Below, in pieces: positions 33,730 through 45,758 of a stretch of DNA of 64,000 bases. Where the stretch lies: NCBI RefSeq assembly GCF_030445035.2, contig NC_080680.1, positions 111,378,228 to 111,442,227 on the forward strand, read 5' to 3'. Source of the stretch: Dasypus novemcinctus (taxonomy: Eukaryota > Chordata > Mammalia > Cingulata > Dasypodidae). Position numbers and translations under genes: made by a program. Each line of letters begins with the position of its first letter. Positions within the stretch are counted from its first letter, which is position 1. The notes under the pieces are model-generated. The model worked only from the letters and a program-made list of their open reading frames with translations, did not search any database and was not told where the DNA came from.

Positions 33730-34150
33730 CCCTGTATCAGTCAACTGTTCCCCAGTGATGCTGCCTAACACACCACTCTAGTTTTCTGTCTTAAAACAAC
33801 AATTATTTATTCTCAGTTCGGTTCTGCTTCACATTCTGCTTTCTTTTGGGACCCGCAGTCTAGCTGAGGCATGCCCTTTCTATGGCAGAAACAAAAGCAA
33901 GAGAGACAAGCTAAACCATGCAGGCATGTTTCAAGCCTCTGAGTGTATCACTTCTACTAACATCCTATTGGTCAAAGCAAGTCACATGGCCAACCCCAAA
34001 GTCAATCACGGGAAGGTATATCTACATCTAGTAGGAAGAACTGTAAAATCACATGGCAAAGAGCATAGACATAAGGAGGAGGAAAGAATGGGGCCAGTAA
34101 CGCAGTCTACCATACTCCTCATTATTCAGGAGAGAGTTCTAGTTACCTGA
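33730..34150 (-). mobile_element. Probable MLT/MaLR-type LTR fragment
   Basis: The phrases cctaacacaccactctagtt and ttaaaacaacaattatttat follow the antisense LTR pattern 'aaaccaccccaaaacttagtggcttaaaacaac'. Later sequence (gcaagtcacatggccaaccc, caaagtcaatcacgggaagg) also fits a worn LTR. No viral coding sequence. Confidence 0.4.
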
Positions 34151-34179
34151 CCACCTTAGAAGCAGATGTCAGTGGCTCC

Positions 34180-34300
34180 CTTCTCCTCACCTGTAAGCTC
34201 CATAAAGACAGGGATTTCACTGTATGTCCGGAACCTAGAACCTTGCATGGCATATGGCTAGTGCTGATCAATATTTGTTGAATGAATGAAGGCCCTTTGA
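34180..34300 (+). mobile_element. L2 3' terminus
   Basis: ctgtaagctccataaagaca, gggatttcactgtatgtcc, and atatttgttgaatgaatgaa: a short but clear L2 end. Confidence 0.8.
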
Positions 34301-34374
34301 TATCTCCTCCTCACATACACACTTTCCAAGAGCTGGCATCTGGCTGGAAAGGTTTGTTACCCTCGAATATGGTG

Positions 34375-34810
34375 TAGACTAAGGAGATTAAGCTTTATCC
34401 AGTACACAGGCCAAGGGGGACCATTGCACAATTTTGAGCAGAGGATTAACTCACTCAAACCTGTGCCTTAGTAAAATCGACCTGTTCCCAGTATTCCAAG
34501 AAAAAAAAAGAGAGAGAGAGGGTACTGGAAGATCAATTGGGAGGCTATTTGGTAAGAGATAAGGAGGTCCGGAAGTTGAGGGTGGAGCTTGCAAAGGATT
34601 TGAGAAATATTGTGGGGTAGAATGGAGAGAACTTGTCATTTGTTAGAACACAAGAGAGAGGGAGGTCTTGGGACTTGGGACTTGGAGCATGGGCACTGGG
34701 GCAGACTGGTAAATGGAACAGGCTTGTTCACTTGGGACTTGCTGAGTTTGAAGTGCTTGTGGGCCACCCAGGTGGAGGTATCTAGTAGGCACCAGAAATT
34801 GAGAAGTGGC
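34375..34810 (+). mobile_element. Ancient mammal-wide repeat, 3' part
   Basis: ttgagcagaggattaactca, then ggtactggaagatcaattggg, gaggctatttggtaag, ggagaacttgtcatttgtt, and ggaggtatctagtaggcacc follow the end section of the unnamed family of 5440-5925. Confidence 0.4.
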
Positions 34811-35084
34811 CCTTTAAGCTAGCCGTTTACTTCAAATGTAACACTTACATATAATGCCCACTTAGTCAAACTCATCTAAACCTGCTGGCTACGCCCACCA
34901 GCTCAAGATCAGGCAAGCTGTTGTGAGTTGTCTGGTTTTCATAAGTCTCAACCCGAGAAGAAAAGGGTAAAAGACAAGGGCTGGAGATTAGAATCAGAGA
35001 TATGTGACCTCTGCCAGGCATAAGCACCTTTCTCCAGAAGCTTGAAACCCACCCAAGATGTCCCCTGACTTTCATACATTCTTT

Positions 35085-35570
35085 CAAAAAATATTTTCTA
35101 TCTGTTCCTTCTCTGTGCCAGGCACTGAGTTCAGGGCTAGAGACACTGAATAAGGCCAGGTCTCTACCCTCAAAGTGCTTGGACTTGGGTAGGGGACACT
35201 CTAAATACCCAGGTGCAGGCACCCGGATAAATGTCCAGTGGGCCTTCAAAAGAAGGGCTGGCCAATTTCACAGAGGTAAAAAAGACACACTATAGGTTCA
35301 GGAAACGTCCAGGTGGATGTGGGTTAACAAGAATAAGGAACGTTCCAGATGCAGTACCTAGCTAAAGCTGGGGCTAGTGTAAGAGATGAATGAACAGACT
35401 GCATTAATGTTTGGGAGGGAGGCCAGAGGAAGGGGAGGGAGACGGGCAGGGGAGAAACAGGCAATGCTGGGCCCAGATCATGCAGCACCTGGTACCGAAG
35501 GAAAGAGCTGGAAATGCATCCAGGGTTTTCCATCCTTGAAACATTTTGTGGAAGGGTCCCAAAGGCCTGG
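35085..35570. mobile_element. Ancient mammal-wide repeat (unnamed)
   Basis: tctctgtgccaggcactgag, then ctctaccctcaaagtgct, and finally gcagcacctggtacc agree in order with the same old family, though with interruptions. Low certainty on limits. Confidence 0.4.
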
Positions 35571-35984
35571 CTTTCCTTTCCTTAGAAGAACAAGATAACT
35601 CATAATGAATCTTGGTGGAATGAAAAATAGATAAAACACTTTAAACCCCTGCGTGACGTCTTTATGATTAAAGGCTTAAGAAGCATTTGCATGGTGTTTT
35701 CAGTTTCAAGGCGCCCTCCCTCCCCATACCCCTTTCAGTCCTCACAGCATTTGGGAGGCAGGTGTTACCAACATCTCTGCTTGACAGATGCGAAATTTAG
35801 ACTTGAAAGAAATCCCTAACAAATGCTTCTTGCAGGAATAATGAAAACCTTCTTTCAAAAGGCCTTAAAGGTTAGCTAGCGTGATAATGTTTAACTAAGG
35901 AGCTGTGTGTTCTCTGTTCTGGGGAGTGAGAAAAGTGTGTTTGGCTGCCAAATGACTTTCAGAGAAGCGTGTTGGTTGGGCCAA

Positions 35985-36340
35985 TGGTTTCCAAATGCTC
36001 TCCAGTCTGTGGACAGGAGCTTCTTAAAAACAGATTGTAAGGTTCTACCTCCAGAGATTTTCAGATTCAGCAGTTCAAGAAACTAATTTTGTCAACAAGC
36101 TTCTCAGATGTTGTTGATATACAGGTAATTAGGAAATTGGTCCATCGGGCTCTTCTGATTACAAGGATAACCTAAGGCCCTCTTGGTAAAAAGGTGGTCC
36201 AGAGACCGCCAGCCTCAGTGCCACTGAGGGGGCTTCATGACCATGCGGTTTCCTGGACCCCACCCAGACCTACTGAATCAGAGTCTCCAGAGGTGGGGCC
36301 TTGGGATCCATTATTTTCAAGACTCTCCCAAGATCTTTTT
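35985..36340. mobile_element. Two adjacent hAT-Charlie relics
   Basis: The first (about 35985-36175) runs from caatggtttccaaatgctct through gattttcagattcagcagtt to aggtaattaggaaattgg. The second (about 36190-36340) runs from aggtggtccagagaccgcc through cccacccagacctactgaat and agagtctccagaggtggggc to tttcaagactctccc. Both follow the MER5A-like pattern. Confidence 0.6.
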
Positions 36341-36799
36341 GTTCATTTATTCAGTAAGCCTCTCTCAAGGTCTTCTTGCGATGTGTTGGACACCGTTCCT
36401 GGGATGTTAATACTGAACAAAACCCTCAACGTCCCTCCCCTAAAGACACTTGCATTTTGGCGTAGCTCTTGGAAAGCTGGGGTGCGAGAGCCACTACCTT
36501 CAAATAATCTGAAATTACTCTAAGACCAGAGGGGGCAATAAAGAAAATGGGAATCTTAAAGAATCCCAAAACACGAGGTCATCCCAGATCATGGCGTTTC
36601 TAGAACGCAGCACGTCTATGAGCAGGGCAATCTGTCAGAGGAGAACATGAGTATCTCGGGCACCTTGGCTACACCTCCTGCGAAGAGCCGGGTGGTCAGT
36701 GCTGTGCTCACACTGAAGTAAAAATGGTCTCGTGTGATCACCTGGGAGCCAAGTTAAAATTTTGAATGTGCTGTTGGTTGCCCACATATTTTTGTTGTT

Positions 36800-37280
36800 T
36801 TTGGGTTTTTTTTTTTCTTTCTGGTTTTTGAAGTACTACGTATAGGTTGTAGAAAACTTGAAAAATCCCAAGAAGAAAATTTAAATCACTGGTCATATCC
36901 TTACATGGAAGTAGCCCCTCAGCCTTTGAGTGCATTTTTCTCTCAGACGTTTTAATGTGCATAAATGTATTATTCTTGACAAAATTATGCTCTAAATATA
37001 GCTTTAGGTCTTACATGCTTCTTTTAAATGATATCATTAGCATTTCCCATGTCATTACACACTCCTTGTAAAATAATTTTAAGAGTTAGAAAATAGTCAG
37101 TGGACAGGCTATTATGTATTCAGTCAGTCCCTTATTTCATATTTTTAGCAATCATTACCAGTGCTATAATGACCCATTTCTGTTCTTAAGCATTTTTCCA
37201 CATTTTGGATTTTCCCTTTGAATTGAGTAGGTCCACATTTTTTCCTTATATAGCACCGTTTTCATGATTACTTCAGTGTT
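36800..37280 (-). mobile_element. Old LINE-type fragment, antisense
   Basis: ggttgtagaaaacttgaaaa, agcatttcccatgtcattac, gtcagtcccttatttcatat, and agcaatcattaccagtgctataatg parallel the mammalian antisense LINE phrase set 'ctttccatgtcatta', 'accagtcccctattg', 'tattataaacaatgctgc'. Subfamily not assigned. Confidence 0.4.
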
Positions 37281-37299
37281 TCCTAATACATAGCTAGAA

Positions 37300-39040
37300 A
37301 GCTATTTTCTCTCTCGAATGGGACCGATACTGTCCTCTGCCCCATGTCCCAAGGCTGGCTCCGGGGCCTCGCAGAATAGGTCCATTCACTCTTGTTCCAT
37401 TTCCCCTTGCTTGGCAGTCCTTGTCCATCCCCATTTCCGTGCGGGCGCACAGGAAAGCCAGGGTGGATCGGCTTTTCAACCTGTGAGTTCAGCAGCGCTG
37501 GAGACAGAGCTGTGCATGTTCCCACGGTCATCTCTGTATCCAAACCATGGAAAATTGACTTTTTTTTTCATAACTGGCACAGGCTGTGTTTGGGTCAGGA
37601 ACCCAACATTAACTACCAAGGCTGACCTCACGGTTTATAAAAGCCCAGAAAACCTGAGCAGCATCTAGATAACACTATTGGGGAATTTTCCCTTCATGTG
37701 AATTGACATTTGAAATATTTACTACTATTATGTATATTTTTTTTAACACTGCTGAAACAAGTGGAACAAAAAAACACACTGGCTTAGAAAGTCAGGGGAT
37801 TTAGCCTGACTTGGGCATACCAATAAGACAATCCAGTTTCAAAGTCACTCCCTTATCGTATGTTTGTTCGATAAGTACCAGAGTCTGTCTAGACTCCTTG
37901 GATAAGAAGAAAATATGTGAGAGTTGGAAGGTGGAGCAGAGACTGGGGCGGGGGGCATAGTGGACTTACTCCATTGCATATAGTGTGGTAAATGTGTATT
38001 GAGAGTGGAATCCAAATGCAAAAGGAGCGCCTTGGGGTCTGCCTACAGAGTCAAAGAAAGCTTGAGGGAGCTGTGAAGGCTGCCCTCGACACATTTACCC
38101 TCTAGCATTTACCCTCTAGCGGGAGGAGAAGCTACTGTCATGGGGCAGCTACTCCTGGTTCAGACCACATAAGAAGCTATGGTGCTGTGAAATTGAAGCC
38201 ACAAGGTACCAGAGGCCGGCGAAGGGTTTGCATCTCCTTTCATACCCGGGTCACTGCTGTGCTGGTAGTCACTCTCCCTCTTGTTCCTGGTCCTTCTGCC
38301 TGAGGATCGGGTCACAGGCCCCAGAGCTGGTTTGGAATTAGCTCGCTTAGCAACCAATACAGGTAAACAACAAATGGGTGTGTCTTTGACCAGCAGACCT
38401 GCAGAAGGACTTCTGCTAGCACAACTAGGTGACTCTCAGGGTGGAGTGGGAGGGGAATGTCCTAACTCCTTCAGTGGTTGCACGTAAGTAAGAAACTGAG
38501 AGTGCATGGTCATGTCCAATACCTGACCAGGTAGACCTTACTTGGGATACTGTTGGATATTTTCCCCTTGTCTGTCTGCATCTATCTGTAGCTCTTTTCC
38601 TATTATCTATCAATCGTCAAGCTAGCAAGTAAAATTCCGCAAGGACTTTTGACCAAAAACCTTTAGCTATAACTTATTGCCTCTTGCTCACTGCAGAAAG
38701 GCAAGCAATTGTTCAGAAGAGGTTCACAGGCTTTGCCGACGTTGCTCAGAAATAAGTCAGAGCTCCCGCAGCATCGGGATCTTCAGTCCCTTTCGAGGGG
38801 TTTTCCAAGAACCTTCCAAAAGGGGCATGTCCATAGTAAGTACAATGCAAGCCAACTTGTGATGAGGGGAGATACCATGACCAGGAAGGTGGTTTTCCCA
38901 GGACAGGGCTTATCCCCTGTGCTCCGGATGTGCTGACCCCTGTGATTTCCCCAAATGTGGGACACTTGGCTGCATAATTAGGGATAATGAGGAACTGCCT
39001 TCATGTTTCCCCTTGTACCTAGCAAGAATTAAATAATAAA
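37300..39040. other. Non-coding, mostly unassigned
   Basis: No gene recognised. A perfect 14-bp tandem duplication catttaccctctag lies at 38092-38105 and 38106-38119. Short frames on both strands overlap and carry no domain. Confidence 0.45.
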
Positions 39041-39160
39041 AAGGAAGGAAGGAAGGAAGGAAGGAAGGAAGGAAGGAAGGAAGGAAGGAAGGAAGGAAGG
39101 AAGGAAGGAAGGAAGGAAGGAAGGAAGGAAGGAAGGGAAAGAGGGAGGGAGAGGAAAGGA
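39041..39160. repeat. (GGAA)n microsatellite
   Basis: An uninterrupted AAGG/GGAA run of 96 bp (24 units) at 39041-39136, then an imperfect purine tail gggaaagagggagggagagg. The plus strand is purine and the minus strand pyrimidine. Confidence 0.97.
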
Positions 39161-40340
39161 TAAGAGGCGTAAAAAAGGAACAGACCAAATGCCCTGGGGT
39201 GCAGTGGTGGGATAATCTCTTAAAGGATGGGTAGGATTTCAACAGGCAGAGATGGGCAAGTTCATTGTTTCAGGAGGTACACACAGGCTGGGCCGTCATT
39301 CTTCAAGCAGAACCAAGAAAGAGGTTTGTTCCTGAGCTTGGGGTGGAGAGAGCAAAGCTCAACATGGTGGTGGCACCAAGGACCAAATGGAAAGAAGCCC
39401 AAGGAGGTGAGGAAATGGGGAAAGGATACGGCTGGGTGATAAGACAGCTGGGGAGAACTTTACCCTGGTAGAGGAAGTTGGGGCTAAAGGAGAGCAGTAT
39501 CTCTAGAGGCCTTGGTGACTCCTGCACAAAACCAGGCTCCAAGCATGGCTCGGTTTCTAAGCAGAAGGTCCTATGACTCTCTTGAACCTGCAACCCCCAT
39601 GTGAACATGGTATGCCTTGCTGTCCCTGGCCGAACACAGATTCCTTTAACTTGTGACTCATGTTTACAGAGGCATCACTGGACAGTCTGTTTGGACTGTG
39701 ATGCAGTGGCTGTGTATACCATGGAAAAAATGAGAAAGCCATCCTCGCAGGACGCCAGGCGCAGTTGAGGAAATCCTGTGGTGTGTCATCCATGCAACGC
39801 TAGAAGGTCACCAGAGCACTGGGCAGGCTGGACAGTGTCCCCCAGCAGCCCTCAGAGGGCTGGAAGCATAGTTTTTCCTGGGCCCAGATCAGGTTTCCAG
39901 CCTCTCAGGAATGAAATGGTTAGCAAAGCAAGAACAGGCTTTGAGATGATCATCTTTTCAGAGAGGCAGCTTACAGTAGAGATTTGAGTAGTCAAAGTTC
40001 TCCGTCCCCACTCCATCTTCTTTTCTGGCCGTTTTGTTATCAGCTGTGTCGGGAAAGCATTATTCCTGATCCTGAGGTCACTGAAACCATTTTTCTTTCT
40101 CTTTTATCCTAGTCCAAAAGCTCCCCACCCCCGGCCCTCCCACAGCCATGTGAATTTCCAATAGGGGTAAGAGTTCTTGGCATTTGGCTATTTCTTTTGA
40201 GCAAGTTATAAATGGCTCTGTAAAGATTTGACTCCTTTCAAGTAACCTGTGCTTTGCCATAGGTAAGCAAAGTTTAGATGGAGCCAAAAAACATAACAAA
40301 ATAGAGTCTGTGTTTTTTTAATTATGCATACTTCATTATT
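39161..40340. other. Non-coding, no clear element
   Basis: Several overlapping frames on both strands, but none with recognisable domain or splice context. No clear repeat named. Confidence 0.45.
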
Positions 40341-40365
40341 TTTTCCCAGAGAGAATTTATTTATT

Positions 40366-40765
40366 TTTTTTAAGATTTTTAATTTATTTCTCTCCTCCCC
40401 CCCTTCACCCCCCAGTTGTCTGCTCTCTGTATCCATTCGCTGTGTGTTCTTCTGTGACCACTTCTATCCTTATCAGTGGCACGGGGAATCTGTGTCATCT
40501 TGCTGTGTCAGCTCTCCGTGTGGGCGGTGCCATTCCTGGGCAGGCTGCACTTTCTTTCACGCTGGGCAGCTCTCCTTACAGGGCGCACTCCTTGCGCGTG
40601 GGGCGCCCCTACGCGGGGGACACCCCTGCGTGGCACAGCACTCCTTGTGCACATCAGCACTGCGCATGGGCCAGCTCCACACGGGTCAAGGAGGCCCGGG
40701 GTTTGAACCGCGGACCTCCCATGTGGTAGACCAACGTTCTATCCATTGGGCCAAGTCCGCTTCCC
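40366..40765 (-). mobile_element. Long DAS-type SINE, full length
   Basis: Minus strand: head gggaagcggacttggcccaa (ends 40765), box B ggttcaaaccc, the GC-rich body, the 'cacagattccccgtgcc' link, a G-rich spacer and an A-rich tail. Probable T-rich duplications (atttatttttt type) lie on both sides (about 40355-40365 and 40768-40778). These are ambiguous, because the tail is also T-rich on this strand. The body is highly similar to 11641-12067. Confidence 0.9.
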
Positions 40766-40779
40766 TGATTTATTTTTTA

Positions 40780-40945
40780 AATAGGTTATTCATTACGTGA
40801 TAGAAAATTCAAAAGGTACTAAAGAATTTTGGGAAGAAAGCAGACTTCCATCTCTCCCCTACTCCTACTCATTCATCTCCTCTTCAGAATATAACGATCT
40901 TCCCAGTTTCAGTTTCCTCAGTCTCCCAAACACAGCAGTGTTCTT
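40780..40945 (-). mobile_element. Possible old LINE fragment
   Basis: aggttattcattacgtgata, aaattcaaaaggtactaaag, and ttccatctctcccctactcc resemble the antisense LINE-type phrase set also present at 43085-43450. Weak. Confidence 0.3.
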
Positions 40946-41384
40946 ACTTTAAAGTCCATGCCCCTTACTAAACAGCAGCTCTCCCACTTGTACCACCATT
41001 ACCACCTCCTCTCCAGCCATATGGTTATCTTGGGGTTGGCCTTGGAAGGACACGGTGAGATGAATGGAGCCAGAGACCCAGGGTGAAGGGCAAGAGCCCA
41101 GCAGCTGGAGGTTCCTATTTGCATGTAAGGGATGCCCTCTTCCCCATCTCCCCTTACCCTCCCCCTGCACTCCCTGACAGGGGCGGCTCCTTTAAGAAGT
41201 TGATGCTCTGGTCCTAGTCCCATCCATTCAAGCATCAGTAATGCCTACAAGACCATGATTATCTCTTGGTAAAATTTCCAGTCTTCTTAGCTCATTATAC
41301 AGACTAAGTTCTTGATGTAGATCAATTAGAGGTTGTAGGACAGAAGTTATAAAGCATCAGTGTGCATAAGATTCTCAATAGTAA

Positions 41385-41532
41385 ATTATAAAATGCAGAC
41401 TCCTGGGCCCCACGCCCAGAGATTCAGAAGGTCTGGGCTAAGCCCAGGAGTCTCCTTTTTCACAAGGTTTCCTTCCCCAAGACGTTCTTGATGCACATGG
41501 TTCCTGAGTCACACTTTGAGAAACACTGGCTC
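41385..41532. mobile_element. hAT-Charlie MER5A-type relic
   Basis: aaatgcagactcctgggccc, cagagattcagaaggtctgg, gatgcacatggttcctgagt, and cacactttgagaaacactgg: the right part of a MER5A-like element including its terminal repeat. Confidence 0.8.
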
Positions 41533-42269
41533 TCCTCCCTAGAATTTTCTATTTAGGGTGACTGAATGCTTCCTTCCTTGTTGCTGGTTTTTCAAAGTCA
41601 TAACCTCTGTGTGGTTATTCTCTATAACCCTCCTTCTGTTTTCGGCATATGAACCTGGAAGATGTGATTGGGGACTTCTGGCAAACCCATCCTCCCCAAG
41701 CTTTGTAAGATGGCACCATCTCTTTCCAGGATGGCCATTGCTTAAGTTAAAGAGACCAACTTATAGGCTCCACATTCTGTCATTGTTTCTTTTCACCTCT
41801 AAAGCCACAGCCTTCAGTGGTTGGAGAGTCTTCAATGCTTTGAGTTTCTGGAGCAGGACCCCAAAGACCCCAGACTTACATTTCATTTTCTCACCTAGCA
41901 GCAAATATAGGTGGTGGTCTGTGGGTATTTAACAGTCTGTTTGGTCCTTGGTCAGTTTCAAACCTAAGGATTCATGCAAGTGTTCCTGAAATTCTGTGAG
42001 TTGCCTAAGATCAATTTTAATATCATCTTTCCACTTTCAATAATGATAAGATTTAAAAATATATGCATAATCGGGATTGTCTGGCTAGCCCCCTTCTGAG
42101 GGCTGCTGTTTCATTTTGGTTCTCTTATTTCAATCTGTGCTGCTGTCTAGCTGGCATCGAGTGTCCATCTAAGGGGACAGCGTTTGACTTCTGATGGGTT
42201 ACCAGCACATTTGGCAGCATTAACATGGCTTCCATCGCACTCAGAGTGAAAGCTTGAGTCCCAAGAGTC

Positions 42270-42685
42270 TCTCTGACTTCATCTCCTGAGGTTCTCCCTC
42301 TTGCCCCACCAGCCTCCTTACTCCAGACACGCTTCCCTGAGGGCCTTTGTATCAGCCCCAGAAGATTCTTCCCTCAGATTTCTTCACTCAGATAATCTGT
42401 AAAAGTAGCTCCCTCATCTCCTTCAGGTCTGTGCTCAAGTATCATCCTCTCAATCCTATTTAAAATTGCAACCCTAGCCCTCCCCACCCCCATCACACTC
42501 CCTATCACCCTCAACCTTCTCTCTTTCTAATGTTCAGTGTGTATTGTCTCCTCCCCCATTAGTAAGCATGCCCTGTGAGAGATGGGCTTTTTGTTTTTTT
42601 CAGTGATGTATCCCAAGCACCTACAGCAGTACCTGACACACAGTGGGTGCTTGATAAAAATTTAATGAAAGAATGAAAGCTCTAA
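42270..42685 (+). mobile_element. L2 3' end
   Basis: ctgagggcctttgtatcagc, tcaggtctgtgctcaagtat, catcctctcaatcctattta, ccatgatgta-like atgtatcccaagcacctaca, and gtgggtgcttgataaaaatt match the L2 3' end through to its gaatgaaag terminus. Confidence 0.85.
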
Positions 42686-43084
42686 CAGACAACAGCCACC
42701 TCCTTTCCAGACTTGTCTTCCTGTTGAATTCTTTTCTCAGCTCTAAAGACAAAATTCCACTTTTGCCGTGATAATTTGCATTTTTCTCAATGGATAAAAC
42801 TCTAATCTTGAAACTTTGTGTTTCTCCAAGTGAGATCCATGGACTCCAAGAGTTCTAAGGACATAGACACTGGGGATGAGGGATGGAAGTTTTCAGTCTG
42901 ACCCAGGCCTCTGACTGACCCACTGACCACCTCTTTGTTTCTCACTCTCTCCTGGCTCAGAAACAGACCTCCTGCCGCCACCTGCCTGAGCTGGTGACTC
43001 ATGGTCCACAGGCAGGGCAGACTTTGTACAATTCCCTAGCCATTTTTCCTCTCTTAACACCATTTTCTTTGGCTTGCCAATTTT

Positions 43085-43490
43085 AAAAATTGTTTCATTA
43101 TTCTTGATTATAAAGGAAACACACACTTATTATAAAATAAAATTTAGAGAACCATAAAGACAGAAAGATATGGATGCCCAAAGACTTGAAATTCCTGCCC
43201 ATAATTGCACTATCAGATATAACCACTATTATTAGCATTTTGGTGCAGTCTTTCCTAGCCTTTTTTTCTATGCACAAGGTATTAAGTTGAACTATAGGAA
43301 GTTGCTGGTATTCAACCATTCTGACCCACAAAATGGCAATTTTGTACAGTTTGACCTAGGAATTCATACAGCTAAAGTCACGCTATGTGTATATCGTTTT
43401 AAGTCATGTTCTTTTCTCTTTCTATAATGGCACCGCTTGTCCATGTTATTCTGGATTCTTGGGCCTTCCCTCAAGCTTGCATTAATGGCA
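43085..43490 (-). mobile_element. Old LINE-type fragment
   Basis: gataaccactattattagc-like atataaccactattattagc, attttggtgcagtctttcct, tttttttctatgcacaag, and gcttgtccatgttattctgg. This is the same phrase order as in 36800-37280 and 63660-63800. Family not named. Confidence 0.4.
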
Positions 43491-44440
43491 CAAATTATTG
43501 ATGAGCATTAGAATCTCGGCTGGGAGCTTTGCCCTGTAAATCACTGAAGCAGCACACATGCTGCCCAGACTTCCTGAGTCTTGATGTGAATGACAGTCCT
43601 CAGTGATTCTTCCAGGAAACCCTTCCTATAAATGCCCCCAGCCAATTGCCTGTGTGCAGCGCCTGGCACCAGATTTTCTGCCTGATTGGCAGCTTCTGGG
43701 AATGCTGCTAATAATTGTGCTCAGCTGCTCAGCCCCTATGCCTCTCAACTTGTATGAATCGGGTCTGTTACCAGGGATCTATACTTCATTTTGTGCCTTC
43801 TCTTTCTCTCTTTACGACCCTCTTTAGCTTTTTGTGGTTTCTGGATTTCTAGGCCACCTACAATCTACCAGCACTATTAAGAGGTTTTTTTTAGCTTATC
43901 GGCAGGAGGAGGGCTGCTGGTAGGGCCCCGGCTTTCTCTCAGCAAACATCGTTGACTACCAGCTCTATACCCTTCTGTCACAACAAATTCCTGAAGAGTC
44001 CATGGATCATGAGGTTCCATTATGTTGTGACTAGGCCTCCAAAATAATTGCCTGGGGACAGTAGCCATGTGGGTCCTCTTTGCAGTGGCCTCATTAGCTG
44101 GGACTCAGGAGAGCCCTCCTGTCTGGGCCATTTGCTTGCTCTAGATTGGGCTGAGTTTAACCACAGACCAAAAAGATTACGTGTCATCTAAAAATTCCAT
44201 TTGCATAAGATTTGGGTGCTTATGATAGAAGAGCCATTGTCATGGATAAAAACTCCATGTCACTCCAGGTGCAGAAGCTTAAAGGGATGTATCTTAACAT
44301 CTTGGCCCCAAGAATAAAACAGTAATACACTGGAATAGAGGTAATCCGTAGCCTACAAACACATCAAAAAGTTGAGAAAATAAGCCCCCCCCCCCCCAAA
44401 AAAAAAGATATAGAATGAAATGTTATAAAATGGTATAAAT
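43491..44440. other. Non-coding, no clear element
   Basis: No gene recognised. A C14-A8 homopolymer pair occurs at about 44385-44406. Two short unrelated frames (43603-43827 plus, 43877-44068 minus) lack domains. Confidence 0.4.
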
Positions 44441-44446
44441 GTTTGC

Positions 44447-45062
44447 TATAGGGCTGCTAAGGCAAAACACCAGAAACGGGTCGGCTTTTATAATGGGAAT
44501 TTATTTGGCGGAAACGCTTGTAGTTCTGAGACCATGAAAATGTCCAAATCAAGGCATCACCGGAGATGTTTTCTCACCAAAGGTCGGCTGCTTGCCATGT
44601 GGCAAGGCAAAATGGCGGGCCTGCCAGCCTCTCTCTGCTTTCTCCTTCAGGCTCACTTTCTCCCCGAGCACACCAGTGGGTGATCAGGCACAACGGCTCT
44701 TCTCTCCCCTCTCTTCTGGGCTTCCTCTCTGCAGCCTCGAGCTGTTCCATGATTCCAGCCTCTGGCCGCTGCCTCAGCCTCTCGGGGTTTCTGTCTTCCT
44801 GCAGCTGTAGGTGATCCTGGAATCATCTCTACATACATGGCAGGGTCAAATGGCAGCTCTCTTTCTCTGTGTCTCTCTTCTGCATGTTTCTCCTGTTTAT
44901 AAAGGACTCCATTAAAAGGACCGCCCCCTCCCCAATCCCACAATCTAATCAAAGTCCCTGAAGTGAAGCAATCGAAGCAAAAGGTTCACAATAGGTTTGC
45001 GCGCACGTGAACGGGTCAGCTTAAGAACATAATTTTCTGGGGTCCACAAAGGACTCAGAGCA
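44447..45062 (-). mobile_element. Solo LTR, xenarthran MaLR/ERVL-like
   Basis: Reads TG...CA on the plus strand from tgctatagggctgctaaggc to actcagagca. On the minus strand the LTR contains ggaccccagaaaattatg near its 5' end and the AATAAA signal in gccaaataaattcccattat near its 3' end. The latter precedes gttttgccttagcagc, the usual MaLR-style terminus. No internal viral sequence flanks it, so it is a solo LTR. I saw no clear target duplication. Confidence 0.6.
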
Positions 45063-45213
45063 CTCAAACCAAGACATGTGTCCTCTCATGGTATCCTCCT
45101 GGTAAGATATGCTCAAGGCTGGCAGGCCATGTATCATGAAAGCTAACACCCAGGCTTGATGTCAGACCAACTGGCATTCACATCTTGACACTGATTTTGA
45201 CTAGCTCCTAGAT

Positions 45214-45412
45214 CAGGGGTTCTTAACCTTTTTTGTTCCACGGACCCCTTTGCCAGTCATGTGGAAACCACAGGCTCCTTACTAAGTTCACACTATACCA
45301 TGTGTTATTTAAGAAATATATAACACCCGCACCAATGCATCCCCACAAGAACAAGGTTGGTCTTTTTTAAAATTAAAATTCAAGTTCATGGACGCCTTGT
45401 TAAGAACCCCTC
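45214..45412. mobile_element. Non-autonomous hAT transposon with intact ends
   Basis: Terminal inverted repeats aggggttcttaac (left) and gttaagaacccct (right). An 8-bp target duplication flanks it: tcctagat (45206-45213) and tcctagac (45413-45420), one mismatch. Eight-bp duplication and CAGGG-type ends identify the hAT superfamily. The 199-bp length leaves no room for a transposase, so it was moved in trans. Confidence 0.9.
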
Positions 45413-45653
45413 TCCTAGACGGTTTCCTCAACTGTAAAACTAAAAATGCTCATTCTATAGAGTGAGTGTAAGGATTAAAGAGAGAATGTACGCAAAGACG
45501 GATCATATTTCTAGGAGCTGGATAATCAATAGTTATTATTATTAGATTTACACAAAACTTCAAGGATTTTTAATGTGATCTTTTAAAATGTTTATTTTTG
45601 CAAACACAACATTGTGACATTAGTAGATAAGCTTTTAAAAAACCTCAGCTCTA

Positions 45654-45758
45654 GGGGCGTGGATGTAGCTCAAGTGGTTGAGCGCCTGCTTCCCATGTAC
45701 CAGGTGCTGGGTTAAAAAAAACCAACCAAACAAAACCCTCAATCCCACTACCAAAAAA
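45654..45758 (+). mobile_element. DAS-type SINE monomer
   Basis: tRNA head ggggcgtggatgtagctcaa, box A tgtagctcaagtgg. The box B region is broken: gggtt runs directly into A's, so gttcgatcc is missing. An A/C-rich tail follows. Confidence 0.75.
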
